Source of the DNA: Cycas panzhihuaensis
Lineage: Eukaryota; Cycadophyta
Direction of reading: 5' to 3'
NCBI GenBank assembly: GCA_023213395.1
Contig: CM041465.1
Span: forward strand, 116,257,741 to 116,321,740
DNA: 64,000 nt
Made by a program: the position numbers and the translations under genes. Under the pieces are notes generated by a model. That model saw nothing but the letters and a program-made list of their open reading frames with translations. It was not told the DNA's origin and did no database searches. Positions 9,492-18,600 of the stretch are shown piece after piece. Position 1 is the stretch's first letter. Every line of letters begins with the position of its first letter.

Positions 9492-12400
9492 TTATCCCCA
9501 TTCTTCCCAACAGCGGGTAGAATGGCAATTTAAGATGGATCCTGCTTCATCTTTCCGGTTCCTTCCGCGGAACCCACATTCCTGTATCCTCTCAGGAACC
9601 CTTGTCGTCTTGCTTGGGCATCCCCCAATTAGGAGGACGCTTGGGGGCACTGTCGCCCCTCTTTCCTGTCCGTCGTTTCCTTCGCATATTCCGCTATGCT
9701 CTTCCATAGACGTGTATACCGCCCTGCTCCCTAACCTCACACTTCTATGTCGTCTCGGTCACGGTGTGTGTGTGTGCCTCTGTTAGGTGTGTGGTCATAC
9801 ATGGAAGGAAACGTGTGTCCATACAACAGAATATCCATAACATAAAACATAAAACATCTATAACATAACATTTACAATACACAGAACAACCTTACATGTC
9901 ATCCATATCATACATCATGCACAGCATCTCATGTTCGAATGGGGTTCCAACCGCCCCATGTATATATATATATCCCAAAATCATGTCACATCATACATCC
10001 TGGGAAGCCGGTGTCCTTGCAGAGGGGGTACAATCATATGATCCTCTATATGACCCTCTAGAGGCCCGCGCTTTCCCCTATCAAAACTATATGTCCATAT
10101 CCTACTGGTGTTGCCCCGGTCCTGGGGTACCACCTCCTGGTCTCTGTGATCCCTCTCCTGGGGACCACATGCCTCCGAGGCTCCTCCACAGGCCTCATGC
10201 TGCTGCCTCGCTCTCCTCGTCTGCTTGACCATCTCGGGGTCGTCGTGCGTGTTAGTGCGTGTCTGCTCGGCTCGACCTCGATACCATCTGCGTGACTAGT
10301 GATCATATCGCTGGATACGATCCGCTCTCCACAGGTGCCTCCTCTGTCACCTTGAGATGCTCAGTGATCACCGCTAGCTGGGTTCTGCTCTTTCCATCTC
10401 TGCCTGCACCGCCCTGTGCCTCTAGAGCCTGTACCCATCCTCGCAGCTCATCCCTCTCGCGTCTTGCATCATCTCTCTCTTGCTGAAGTCGTCCCTGGGA
10501 TGTCACGTGCTCTTGGGACTCTGCAGCCCATATGTCCCTCGCCCTCACCAACGGGGCGAATGCCTCTCTGTGGGCACCTACTGCTCTAGGCTCATCACCT
10601 GCCTAGATGGGCGGTTGCCCCTCTGTGTACACCTGAGGGAATATCTCCCTCACCACAGCCTCTATTAATCTCTGGATCTTTCTTTGTACACCTTGATGCA
10701 ACATGCCATGTGTCAGTTTATATCTCACCATATACCATGATCAAATCAAACCAAACTCCTATCTGGATGCCAAATGACTCGGGAAAAGGTTAGGTCTCAC
10801 CTGCTGTGGCACTTTGCTCCTCTGATCGTGGCATCCTCCCCTCTGACTCTCACTTGGTGCAGGTGCCTCATCCTCTGGCACCTCCTCTGCCTGGGTCCCT
10901 CTACTCACGGGGGTAGGCCCAGCTCTCATCCCTCCGGATCCCATCACGATCCGTAGCCTGCGGGCCCTAGTCACGGGTCCCCTGATCTCGCCCTGTGTCC
11001 CAGACGGTCCTGTCTCTCCTCCGGCAGCCCCGGATGGACCCTCTGCCTCTCCTGTTATCACAGCGGACCTACCTCCCACAGCAGGTCGTGGCCAGGCCAG
11101 CCCCGCTATCTCCGCTATCTCTGTCATCCCCGTGATCGCTGCTGTCGTCGCCTGCGGGCACTCCTACTCCACCCGCCTCATCGTCGCTATCCCACCTCAC
11201 CGTCCTATAGGGCTCTGCTATGTAGTCTGGGAGGATGAGGAAGTCTAGCGACGTAGCCTCTACTGATCTCCGGACATGGGCCCTGTCCTCTGTCCCCCTC
11301 AGCCTCGTCTGCCACCTGTGGACCATCGGGGCCTGCTCTATAATGGGGTGTGGTCCCCCCGTTGGTGCCACTGCCGCGAAATGGTCGAAGTACCCGGCCT
11401 TTGTAGTAGTGTCTTTGTATGATAGTCCACCTACGCGGGACGTCTGATAGTATCCGGTGGGCGGCGAGGTTCCAGATTTATCGGTGCCCAATCCATCCTC
11501 TCGCTGGCTTCGTAGTACCGAACTGCATCCATCACTTTGCACGGTACCTCTCTATAGTTACATTTTAGGAAATCCAGAACAGAATGCCCAATACCACCAG
11601 TTTCCTTACTTGAGGAATCCCTGACATCAGTACTGTCTGGAGGGGTGCTCCCCTCCGATCTCATATGTCAGCTCCTGTGAGGAACAGGGCTGCCTCCCTG
11701 TGTGTTGCCTCAGTGCTGGGTAGCATCCCTAGTCTCACCGGCCTCCCTGTCGCCGGAACTCCCAGTATCCGCTGGATATCCCTCGGCGTGATCGTCACAT
11801 CACCTACTTGTGGTAGGTGGAACACATGTCTCCTCCTGTCCCAATGGGACACTATGTCAACCAACAGTCTCTTATCCAAAGTATACTGAGGTGTCTTGAG
11901 GGCCTTGTATAGGCCACACCTCTGTAGGACCTCCCTATCCTCCTGTGTTGCCATCTCCATGTAACTCAACATCGCCATACCTACGTTCTCGCGGTTATCT
12001 ACCGCGAGGACAGCCTGTTCACACCAAAACAACTCAAGTCAGCCTCCTGTTAGTCACTGTCACCCCTATCTCTCTCATATCTCTCTCTGCCTGAGATTTG
12101 GGGCTCTTTTGACCCTCATGTCTATTTTTCTGGTTTTCTGCCTTCATACCGTGCCAAACTTAGCGATACCGCTAAATTTGGCACGGGCCCCGCGACGATC
12201 GTGGGACCCGCTGCGATGATCGCGGCACTGCGATCATTGTTGCGGTACGAATGACGATCCCCCAAAAGGGGGGATTTCTGCCCCGAAAAACCCAAATTTT
12301 TTCTGGTGGACCCCGTGGGGCCCACCGGGACCAGGGCTCCCTAATGCCTAGGTCCCTGCCTCTTTCTGGGTCTGATTCGGTCCCCAAGAAGCCTTTCGTT

Positions 12401-12525
12401 GCCCATAAGGGGCACTAAAACTATGCAGAAATCTTAAAAACCTTAGAAACCCAACAAACTTTAAACTCTTAGATGGGCTAGGTTTAGTGATATCCACTCA
12501 CTGGATCTGGTCTCGCCACCGCCAT
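9492..12525 (-). pseudogene. G1 antisense spliced PMD (plant mobile domain) gene
   Basis: It lies opposite to the element's own genes. Exon 1 (12525-12502) encodes eight residues from ATG. Intron 1 (12501-12015) has a GTGAGT donor and a CAG acceptor. Exon 2 (12014-10801) continues in the same phase with VDNRENVGM, then the PMD core: LVDIVSHWDRRRHVFHLP, VGDVTITPRDIQRILGVP, TGRPV. Frame breaks follow, then an acidic Ser/Asp-rich region and GPVTRARRLRI. Intron 2 (10800-10692) has GTGAG and AG borders. Exon 3 carries a coiled coil (ERDDARRERDELRGWVQALEAQ). A fourth exon after a possible intron (10105-9780) is weaker. PMD proteins act in gene and transposon silencing in plants; the role here is unknown. 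Stops and shifts mark it as decayed. Confidence 0.8.
12149..12186. repeat. 17 bp inverted repeat in intron 1 of the antisense gene (G1)
   Basis: Arms 12149-12165 and 12170-12186 pair with one mismatch around a 4-base loop, giving a strong hairpin centred on GCGATACCGC. It is followed by further GATCGTGG/GCGATGATCGCGG half-palindromes to 12262. G2 has the corresponding block at 27880-27985 inside its own intron 1. The Tat LTRs carry a similar GTACC-centred palindrome. Confidence 0.8.
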
Positions 12526-12683
12526 ATCATCCGGTCGGTCGTGCTGGCTCTCTTCGCCCTCCGATCTGACGGTCTGATCTCCCTCTGTGTGCCTCCGAGG
12601 TTGGGTGGCGCTCCGCTGCGTAAGGGAATGGCTCTGGTTTCGTGCGAGAGCTGGTGAAAATGAATCCATTTTCCCGTTGATTT

Positions 12684-12692
12684 CCTTATATA
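12684..12692 (-). promoter_or_regulatory. TATA box of the antisense gene in G1
   Basis: The minus strand reads TATATAAGG, 159-167 bases upstream of the exon 1 ATG. The same TATATAAGGAAATC word stands at the same place in G2 (27446 on). The leader between TATA and ATG is also conserved in both (ACCAGAGCCATTCCCTTA). Its position on the strand opposite to gag-pol argues for independent transcription. Confidence 0.7.
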
Positions 12693-13210
12693 GGCAGGGG
12701 CCCCAACGTGCATTTCCTCCGTTTTTGGTCTCGCGACAGTCGTCGGGACCATCCCTTTGTCCTGTTTGCCTTTGCCTTCTGGCCCTGTCGCCGATTGTGC
12801 TTTATTGACGCCCTTTCTGCCCTCCTTCGTAAGGGCATTTATGGTGCCTCATTATCGCGCTTTTGCCAGGGCCCTTCTGCATCGTTTTACGTACTACTCC
12901 CATGCCTGCCCGAGTTTATACTCGTTTGGCTCATTTTGTCGCCCTGGACTCTTTTCCACGACCCTTTCTGGCTCTTGGGGTCCCTAAAGGGAATGCTCCC
13001 CCACCCGGGGGCATGTTTCACTTTCTAAAGCGGCCTTTTGGCACCCTAGGAGGTTTTTCCTTCTGACCACTCTCTGCCGGTGATCGGATTGCCTGCTCTC
13101 GCCCTGGGTAACCTCATTGCTAGGTCCTCCTACCCTTCACGGCCATCTTTTGCTTGCTTTTTCGAGTATTTCTCTCACCATCCATTGTCTGCTTGGATTT
13201 TGTGTTACTT
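12693..13210. other. Spacer between the antisense promoter and aRNH in G1
   Basis: Plus-strand open frames here (for example 12708-13028) are not kept in G2 or G0 and have no recognisable domain, so I do not call them genes. TACTCGTTTGGCTCATTTTG at about 12919 corresponds to the point in G0 where G1 itself inserted. The stretch probably holds upstream elements of the antisense promoter and the leader of the aRNH frame. Confidence 0.5.
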
Positions 13211-13633
13211 ATGTCCCTCTACATCTTTATCGACGGTGGAAGCCGCGGTAATCCTGGACCTTCAGCCGCTGCGTGGATCCTCCGCAGCCCTTCTGGACAT
13301 GATCTCCTCTGCTCTGGGATCTTCCTCCCAGAGGCTACCAACAACGAAGCTGAGTATACAGCTGTCATTGAAGCCCTCACTGATGCCCTCCATTTCCATC
13401 ATAGACCCATTGTCTTGCTTTGCGACTCTCAAGTTGTGGTGTCTCATCTCACCCAGGTTTACCAGGTGCGATGCCCTCACTTGAGGACTCTTGCTTCTGC
13501 TGCCAGATCTCTCCTGGCCCGCTTTTCTTCTATTGACATCTAGCATATCCCTCAGGCCCTCAACGCTGAGGCGGATAGTCTCGTTCACCTCATCCTTGAG
13601 TGCCACCTTTCTCTCCTTGCTGACCGTCCCTGA
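13211..13633 (+). pseudogene. G1 archaeal-type RNase H (aRNH)
   Basis: A 140-codon frame from ATG at 13211 to TGA at 13631-13633, broken once by TAG at 13541-13543 (G2 has CAA there). It contains MSLYIFIDGGSRGNPGPSA (first Asp), LPEATNNEAEYTAVIEAL (Glu), LLCDSQVVVSHL (Asp), and after the stop NAEADSL (last Asp), so all four acidic catalytic positions of a type I RNase H are legible. The GGSRGNPGP start is that of archaeal-like RNases H, which Tat-lineage elements are known to have acquired in addition to their own RNase H. It lies about 0.4 kb before the 3' LTR, far from pol, and may be made from a separate or spliced RNA. Confidence 0.9.
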
Positions 13634-14036
13634 GGCTTGCCTGGCCCTCCTGTCACCCAAGCCCCAGGTCATCTTTCACCTTGCTTCGCGATCCGTTCGC
13701 ACCTCCGAAACCTGGCCACTGATGAGGTAAAATTATGGTGCCCACTGTTTGCTTGTTCCTTACTTGACTATGCATGTTCCTTTGCATCCTTTGTGGTGGG
13801 GGCAGCCCCCTTACCTGTCTCATCCTTCCAGTCGGTTCCCAGGTGGCTCATAGGCAGCCCCTATGATGTCTCCACCGCCGCTTTCGTATCCACGCGTTCT
13901 ACAACAACACTTGCCGGCACCCTTGCCTACTGTTATGTTCTTGATTGATATATCTATATACACATGTGCTCTTGGTTGTGTTGCCAGCGATCGCCATCAC
14001 ACCGAGCTTCCGGCGGCGAGGCTCTGCGCGAGGCGG
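13634..14036 (+). promoter_or_regulatory. G1 3' untranslated region and polypurine tract
   Basis: No gene is seen. A TA-rich word (GATATATCTATATA, near 13947) stands where G0 and G2 have long TA repeats. The last bases before the LTR, GCGCGAGGCGG at 14026-14036, are the decayed polypurine tract. In G2 the same place reads CCAAGGGGGCAG, which is why I place the LTR start at 14037. Confidence 0.7.
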
Positions 14037-16613
14037 TGTTTCTAGCTTAGGAATGGATACGGAATCACCGACTCAGGTAAGTGCAGGTATGTTTCTCGCA
14101 TTATCATCACTCTCTTTTATTGGGTGTTTGCTTGTATATCTGCATGCGTGTGGCTTTGTGGGCGACCTTGTAGTCGTCCACACTTATTTTAGCCTATGAC
14201 GACTATAGCAGGGGCACACTCCCAGCGAGTGTGGCACCCTGGTGGCCACGTTACTTCCCGCATCTACCCTCCTCGCTTCAAGATCCACTAGGTTTGCGCC
14301 ACCTCTGCCCGTGTGATGACCCGTCATTATTTGGTCAACTTGCCACCCCATGTGAGCCCTGTTTTTGCTGCTTTGGACCCGTTTTGTTGGCTCGTTTACC
14401 CCCGGGTAGGTGTTCCAACCTTTGGTTAGCCCTTTTGGGTCATCTACCCCCAGCCTAGGCTGGCTGGTGGGCCCATTTTTGGCTCTAGGCGTCTGGCAGA
14501 ATATCCATGATCTGCTTGAATATCCGTGGTCTGCATGAATTCTGTTGATCTGTTGTCTCAGGTTGTTTTTTAAAATCCGCCGTGGGAATTTTACATTTAT
14601 TGCGAAACTGCCACGTGGCTCGCGACTTAATTCTCTCCCAGCCGCGCCCTAATCGCTCGCTTTAGGGTTTTTCTTGAGTACTTAAGTCATTTTTGGCTCA
14701 TTTTCAGGGATTCTTTGGCTCACTTTTGGAATTGCTCTCTAAGGAAACATCATCCTGTTATGCTCTTCTCTGTTGTTCTGCTGCTGTTGGACCCGGCGCC
14801 CTCCTACATACCGCTCTCCTTTGGTGTGGGTGAGACATTCTCTGACCCTCATACACCTTGGAGGGCCCCTTTGGAGTGGTTTCAGTTGATCTTTACCGAG
14901 CGATCCACAGCGCCCCAAGTGCAGGTGTTTCCCATCACATCTCCTTAGCAGGGTCTCAAACCTGCGGTGCTCAGAATCTGGCACGATTTCTCGGCCCTCT
15001 TCCTTTGCTCTTTGGCTGAGGCAAATCCCTTACCTCCCTCACTCAGGTATTCCTTGTTTTACGTTGGTTTCTCTTGTGATATTTATGCTCAGTCTTGCTT
15101 GCTCCTTGTTTTGTCCTTGTGAGTTAGTTTTCCTTCCTTTTGTGGGTTGTTCTACCACTCTTTTTGTGCTTCTTGCCTGCGTTTGCTGCTCAAGGCAGCG
15201 GCGTTGAGGGGTAGCATAGACTTTGGAGAGGAGCTGGGTAGATTCCGTACCACCTTCCACGCTCCCTAAGCGGCTTTAAGCCCTCCAAAGCCTTCCTCTC
15301 GCCCCATGCTGCCCTTGGCTTGCAAACAAGGGTTTGTAGGCCCTCTTTTGGCCACCCAAACCCGGTATTGTCACGTTGCAGCGCTGATTTGGGACCCTTT
15401 GTTCAGGTTTGGGCAACACTCATAAGTCCTAACCGCTAGTCTTTGCCTCGCTTTCTTCCCGACTGCCCGGCTTGCTCCTCATAGCATCCCAGTTCACCGT
15501 GGGTTTTCTTGGGCCTCTCTTTGCCCCTTTGCTACCGTTTTCCAGCCCTTGCTCTTGGCCTTGTCCTCGCTGCCTTGTGACTCTTGAGGGGAGGTTAGGG
15601 CATCATTTGTGGGAGGTAGGCCACTCCGAGGCTTACCGATCATTTACCTTTACCTTGGTCACTCTCTTTTAGATACTTTCATTGTTGGTTTGGCACTAAC
15701 GCATGTATATTTAGATTCACATTTATACTATTTAGGCATATATTGTTAGAATCTTGTATTGCATGTTAGTGCTCTTCCTCCAGGAAGGGAGAGACCGCCA
15801 TTGCTTGCAGGTATTCAGGGAGTGTGGAGGATATCGCCCGTTCGTCTCGTTACCGGTAAGTACCCTTGTATAAGTTATATTTTCACGTTGTTTCATTTAT
15901 TAGTTGGTGCTTCCTTTCTTTCTTTGGCATCGTATTTGATTTTCCGGGGAAGGTAAGGAAGCCCCTCTTGTTCACCCGCCGCAACATCTCGCATCCAATG
16001 CGCCGTGTGGAGTGGTTCGGTGCTCCTCGAGAAGGCTTTCGTCATGCACGCCCTTGGTCCAGGTGCACGTCTTGCTTCACTTTGCTACCTTTCCTTTTTT
16101 TCCTTTTGTTACTCCTTTAGTAACTAGCACATTGGGAGATAAAAGGGAAAATTTGGTCTTGTGTTTGGTTGCATTTCCTTTATTTTGTTACACGTATCTC
16201 TACCGTCTATAGGAAAGGTTGTAGGAACCCCCTTTCCCTACCTTTCTACTTCTCTCTTTAACCACATAAGTTCCTTGCCTTCCGCATCACTTATGTACCT
16301 GGTTAGGTTGTGTAGGCATACTCTTGGCCTATCCCCATTGGGCCTTCTCTTCACCCCTTCTGGCCACCCAAGGGTGGGAGGGGCCTGTCTCTAGGTCAAC
16401 CCAGTTTGCCCTGCACATCTTCACCCCTTGTCCGAAGCGGTGAAGGACCACCTGATAGTAGCCATATTCCATTGCAAATCCCGAACTTGCGCTCCAGCGC
16501 ACGGGGCGCTATGCATGATAGTTACCTTCCTCTTAGGTCCCACTTTCAATTATTTCACCACCCGCTCTCTCCACACCTCCTAGTTGGGTAGTTATCCCAT
16601 AGACACGCGTCCA
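14037..16613 (+). repeat. G1 3' LTR, 2577 bp
   Basis: It starts TGTTTCTAGCTTAGGAATGG and ends ACACGCGTCCA, giving TG...CA ends. It aligns with the LTRs of G0 (17875 on), G2 (both) and the fragment at 41217. A TATA-like GTACTTAAG lies near 14679, about 640 bases in, so most of this LTR (about 1.9 kb) would be R plus U5. A tandem 20-mer of the type GAATATCCRTGRTCTGC near 14500-14545 stands where relatives have a GTACC palindrome. Short open frames inside are not considered genes. Confidence 0.88.
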
Positions 16614-16958
16614 TACTCATTTGGTTCATATTGCCATACTAAGCTTAGTTCTATTGCTCGTTCATGCCTTTGGGCTCCCAAAGGAAGTGCCCCCCCATCT
16701 GGGACTATGCCTTGCTTCCTTCAGCAACCTTTGGGACCCTAGAGGTGTTGTTCACTATCATCTCATTCCTATCTGCTGGGTTAGTCTCCTCATCCCTAGG
16801 TAGCCTCATCTTTAGGTCCTCCTACTCCTTATAATCTCTGTCCATAGCCACTTGAGTCCCTCATAATTGTTTCATTCTGTTGAGTTTTTTTTTTGCTCAT
16901 CGACCCCACCGTCACTCCTTTTCTCATTCACCTTATCGAGGTCTCCATCGTTTCTATC

Positions 16959-17381
16959 ATGGCATTACTTATCTTCACCGACGGTGGAAGCCGTGGTGAC
17001 CTAGGCCCTTTCATTATCGCGTGGATCCTCCATGACCCCTCTGGGTATGACTACATATGTTCTAGAGTCTTCCTCCCTGAAGCCACCACTAACAAAGCTA
17101 AATACATAGCCATTATTGAAGCTCTTACCGGTGTGCTCCATTTCCACCACAGACCTATCTTCCTCCTTTGCGATTCTCAGGTTGTGGTGTCCCGTCTCAC
17201 CTAGGTCTACTAGGTATGTTGCCCATGCCTCAGGGCCTTCACCTTGATTGCTAGGTCTCTTTTGGCATGTTTCTCTTCCATTGACATCTGTCACATCCCC
17301 TAGGATTGTAACGCTAAGGCGGATAGCCTTGTTCGTCGCATCCTTGAGTGTTGCCTCCCTCTCCTCGATGGCCCCCCTTGA
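16959..17381 (+). pseudogene. G0 archaeal-type RNase H
   Basis: ATG at 16959 and TGA at 17379-17381 span 423 bp, the same length as in G1 and G2. It contains LLIFTDGGSRGDLGP, LPEATTNKAKYIAIIEAL (catalytic Glu changed to Lys) and LLCDSQVVVSRL. A TAG near 17202 and several further stops follow, each explained by a C-to-T change. It is inactive but confirms the aRNH position next to the 3' LTR. Confidence 0.88.
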
Positions 17382-17874
17382 GAAACATGTCCAGTCACCC
17401 AGGTGACCAAGTTTTAGGTCATCCCTTCTTTCATATTGCCATCCATTCGTACCTCTAAAAGCTAGCCGCTAATGAGGTTAAACTATGGCGACCACCAGGT
17501 TTATTTTCTTGATCCTACTATTTGTTCTACCCTTGGTACAAAACCCTTGTTATTCTAATTCTCTCATGTACATTATTTTCATGACATTTATTTGATTATG
17601 GTCATGATTACTACCATTAGTTGTTATATTCATACGATAGTGGCATCCCCCCATCCATTTTTCCTACTCGTCGACTTCAGAGCAACACATAGACGGCCCC
17701 TATGTTGTCTCTTCCTCGTCTCTTTGTCCACACGTCTTGCTGTGGCACTTGCCATCATCCTTGGCTCATACTACCATTATATATATATATATATATATTA
17801 TTAACATTTGTGTTGCCAACATTCGCCATCACATTATGCTTTTGAGTAGCGAGGCTTTACTGCCAAGGCGACAT
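17382..17874 (+). other. G0 3' untranslated region with TA microsatellite and polypurine tract
   Basis: No gene is seen. A run of about a dozen TA units lies at 17777-17800. CCAAGGCGACAT at 17863-17874 is the decayed polypurine tract directly before the LTR. Confidence 0.65.
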
Positions 17875-18416
17875 TATTTCTCGACTACCGGGAATGGACA
17901 CAGACAGGTTGACTCAAGCAGGTGCAGGTATGCTTATATCCCTCACCTCCATTAGTTCTACTAGAGGTGGATTGAAGCATTTTTACATTACATAACTACT
18001 TAGTTCATTGAGTGATCACTATGTATCTGCTACTTGATCATGCTATATTATACCATTTTAGCCTATGGCGATCTAGAGTTACATATCCCATGGTGACCCA
18101 CAACCCTCCTTTATGTCTCCATAATGTCCTTAAGTACCTTTGGACCTCTGTAGCCCAACCCGATCACCTGTGGATGTGTCATGACCCCTGGAACCTCACA
18201 TAGGCCTGGTTGGCACTTTCCACCTATTTATAAACTTTTCTTGAGAATATTTCGCCTTCAATACCTATTTGTTGTAGGCTTTCCTAAGCCCCACATGGCT
18301 TTTCTACTGCTTAAATAGAGTGTCATGCCCCTTACGCCCAAAGTATCCTCTCTTTTGGGCTCCCAACCTTCTCTTTCTTTTAGTTTTGCCTATATTCTGC
18401 CACACTGTGATAAAGA

Positions 18417-18468
18417 TCATGGTACCACTATAAACTTCATAGTACCATGAAGTTTACCATGGTGCAAC
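18417..18468. repeat. GTACC-centred palindrome in the G0 LTR upstream region
   Basis: Perfect 9 bp arms AAACTTCAT (18432-18440) and ATGAAGTTT (18447-18455) surround AGTACC, with outer CATGGTACC and CCATGG words. The same arrangement occurs in the fragment at about 41762-41808 and, decayed, in both G2 LTRs (about 25570-25635 and 39695-39755). Confidence 0.75.
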
Positions 18469-18592
18469 TGTCACATTTTATTTTTTTAAAATCTACTATG
18501 GTTAATTTTGCATTTATTATAAAATTTCCACATGGCAGAGATGTATTCCCGGCCCAAGTTGAACTCTAATCACTTGATTGAGCTAGGTTAGG

Positions 18593-18600
18593 TATAAAAA
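18593..18600 (+). promoter_or_regulatory. LTR TATA box of G0
   Basis: TATAAAAA stands 718 bases into the LTR, just after a conserved GAGCTAGGTTAGG. The aligned positions in G1 (about 14679), G2 left (about 25439, minus) and G2 right (39551-39560, minus) read GTACTTAAG or GTATTTAAG. This is the likely start of element transcription. Confidence 0.6.

Larger units (their letters stand above)
5453..16613 (+). mobile_element. G1: Tat-like Ty3/gypsy retrotransposon, 5' end displaced by copia-1
   Basis: Order on the plus strand: protease, RT, RNase H, integrase (Ty3/gypsy order), then an antisense PMD gene, an archaeal-type RNase H, polypurine tract and 3' LTR. The gag, primer site and 5' LTR lie left of copia-1, outside the window. 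Sequence starts in the region matching minus-strand 34690 of G2. The 3' LTR ends at 16613, followed by TACTC. The next bases continue G0 sequence that matches G1's own 12915 region (also TACTC), so G1 inserted into a sister element. Its coding GC is visibly higher and less decayed than in G3. Confidence 0.9.

Noticed and set aside
12149-12186. MITE-type transposon at the inverted repeat
   Set aside because: The arms are nearly adjacent (4-base loop), there is no flanking target duplication, and the block is at the same position in G2, so it belongs to the element.
12122-12387. Minus-strand frames upstream of the PMD exon
   Set aside because: They fall inside intron 1, whose splice sites are conserved in both copies; the related G2 frame (27594-27992) also overlaps the intron.
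12708-13028. 106-residue hydrophobic plus-strand frame in G1
   Set aside because: It is absent as a frame in G2 and G0, and the hydrophobicity comes from a C/T-rich strand.
16614-17381. Tandem LTR array created by unequal recombination, as an alternative to G1 inserted in G0
   Set aside because: After G1's LTR the sequence resumes mid-element at a TACTC site, not at a primer-binding site, which fits nested insertion better.
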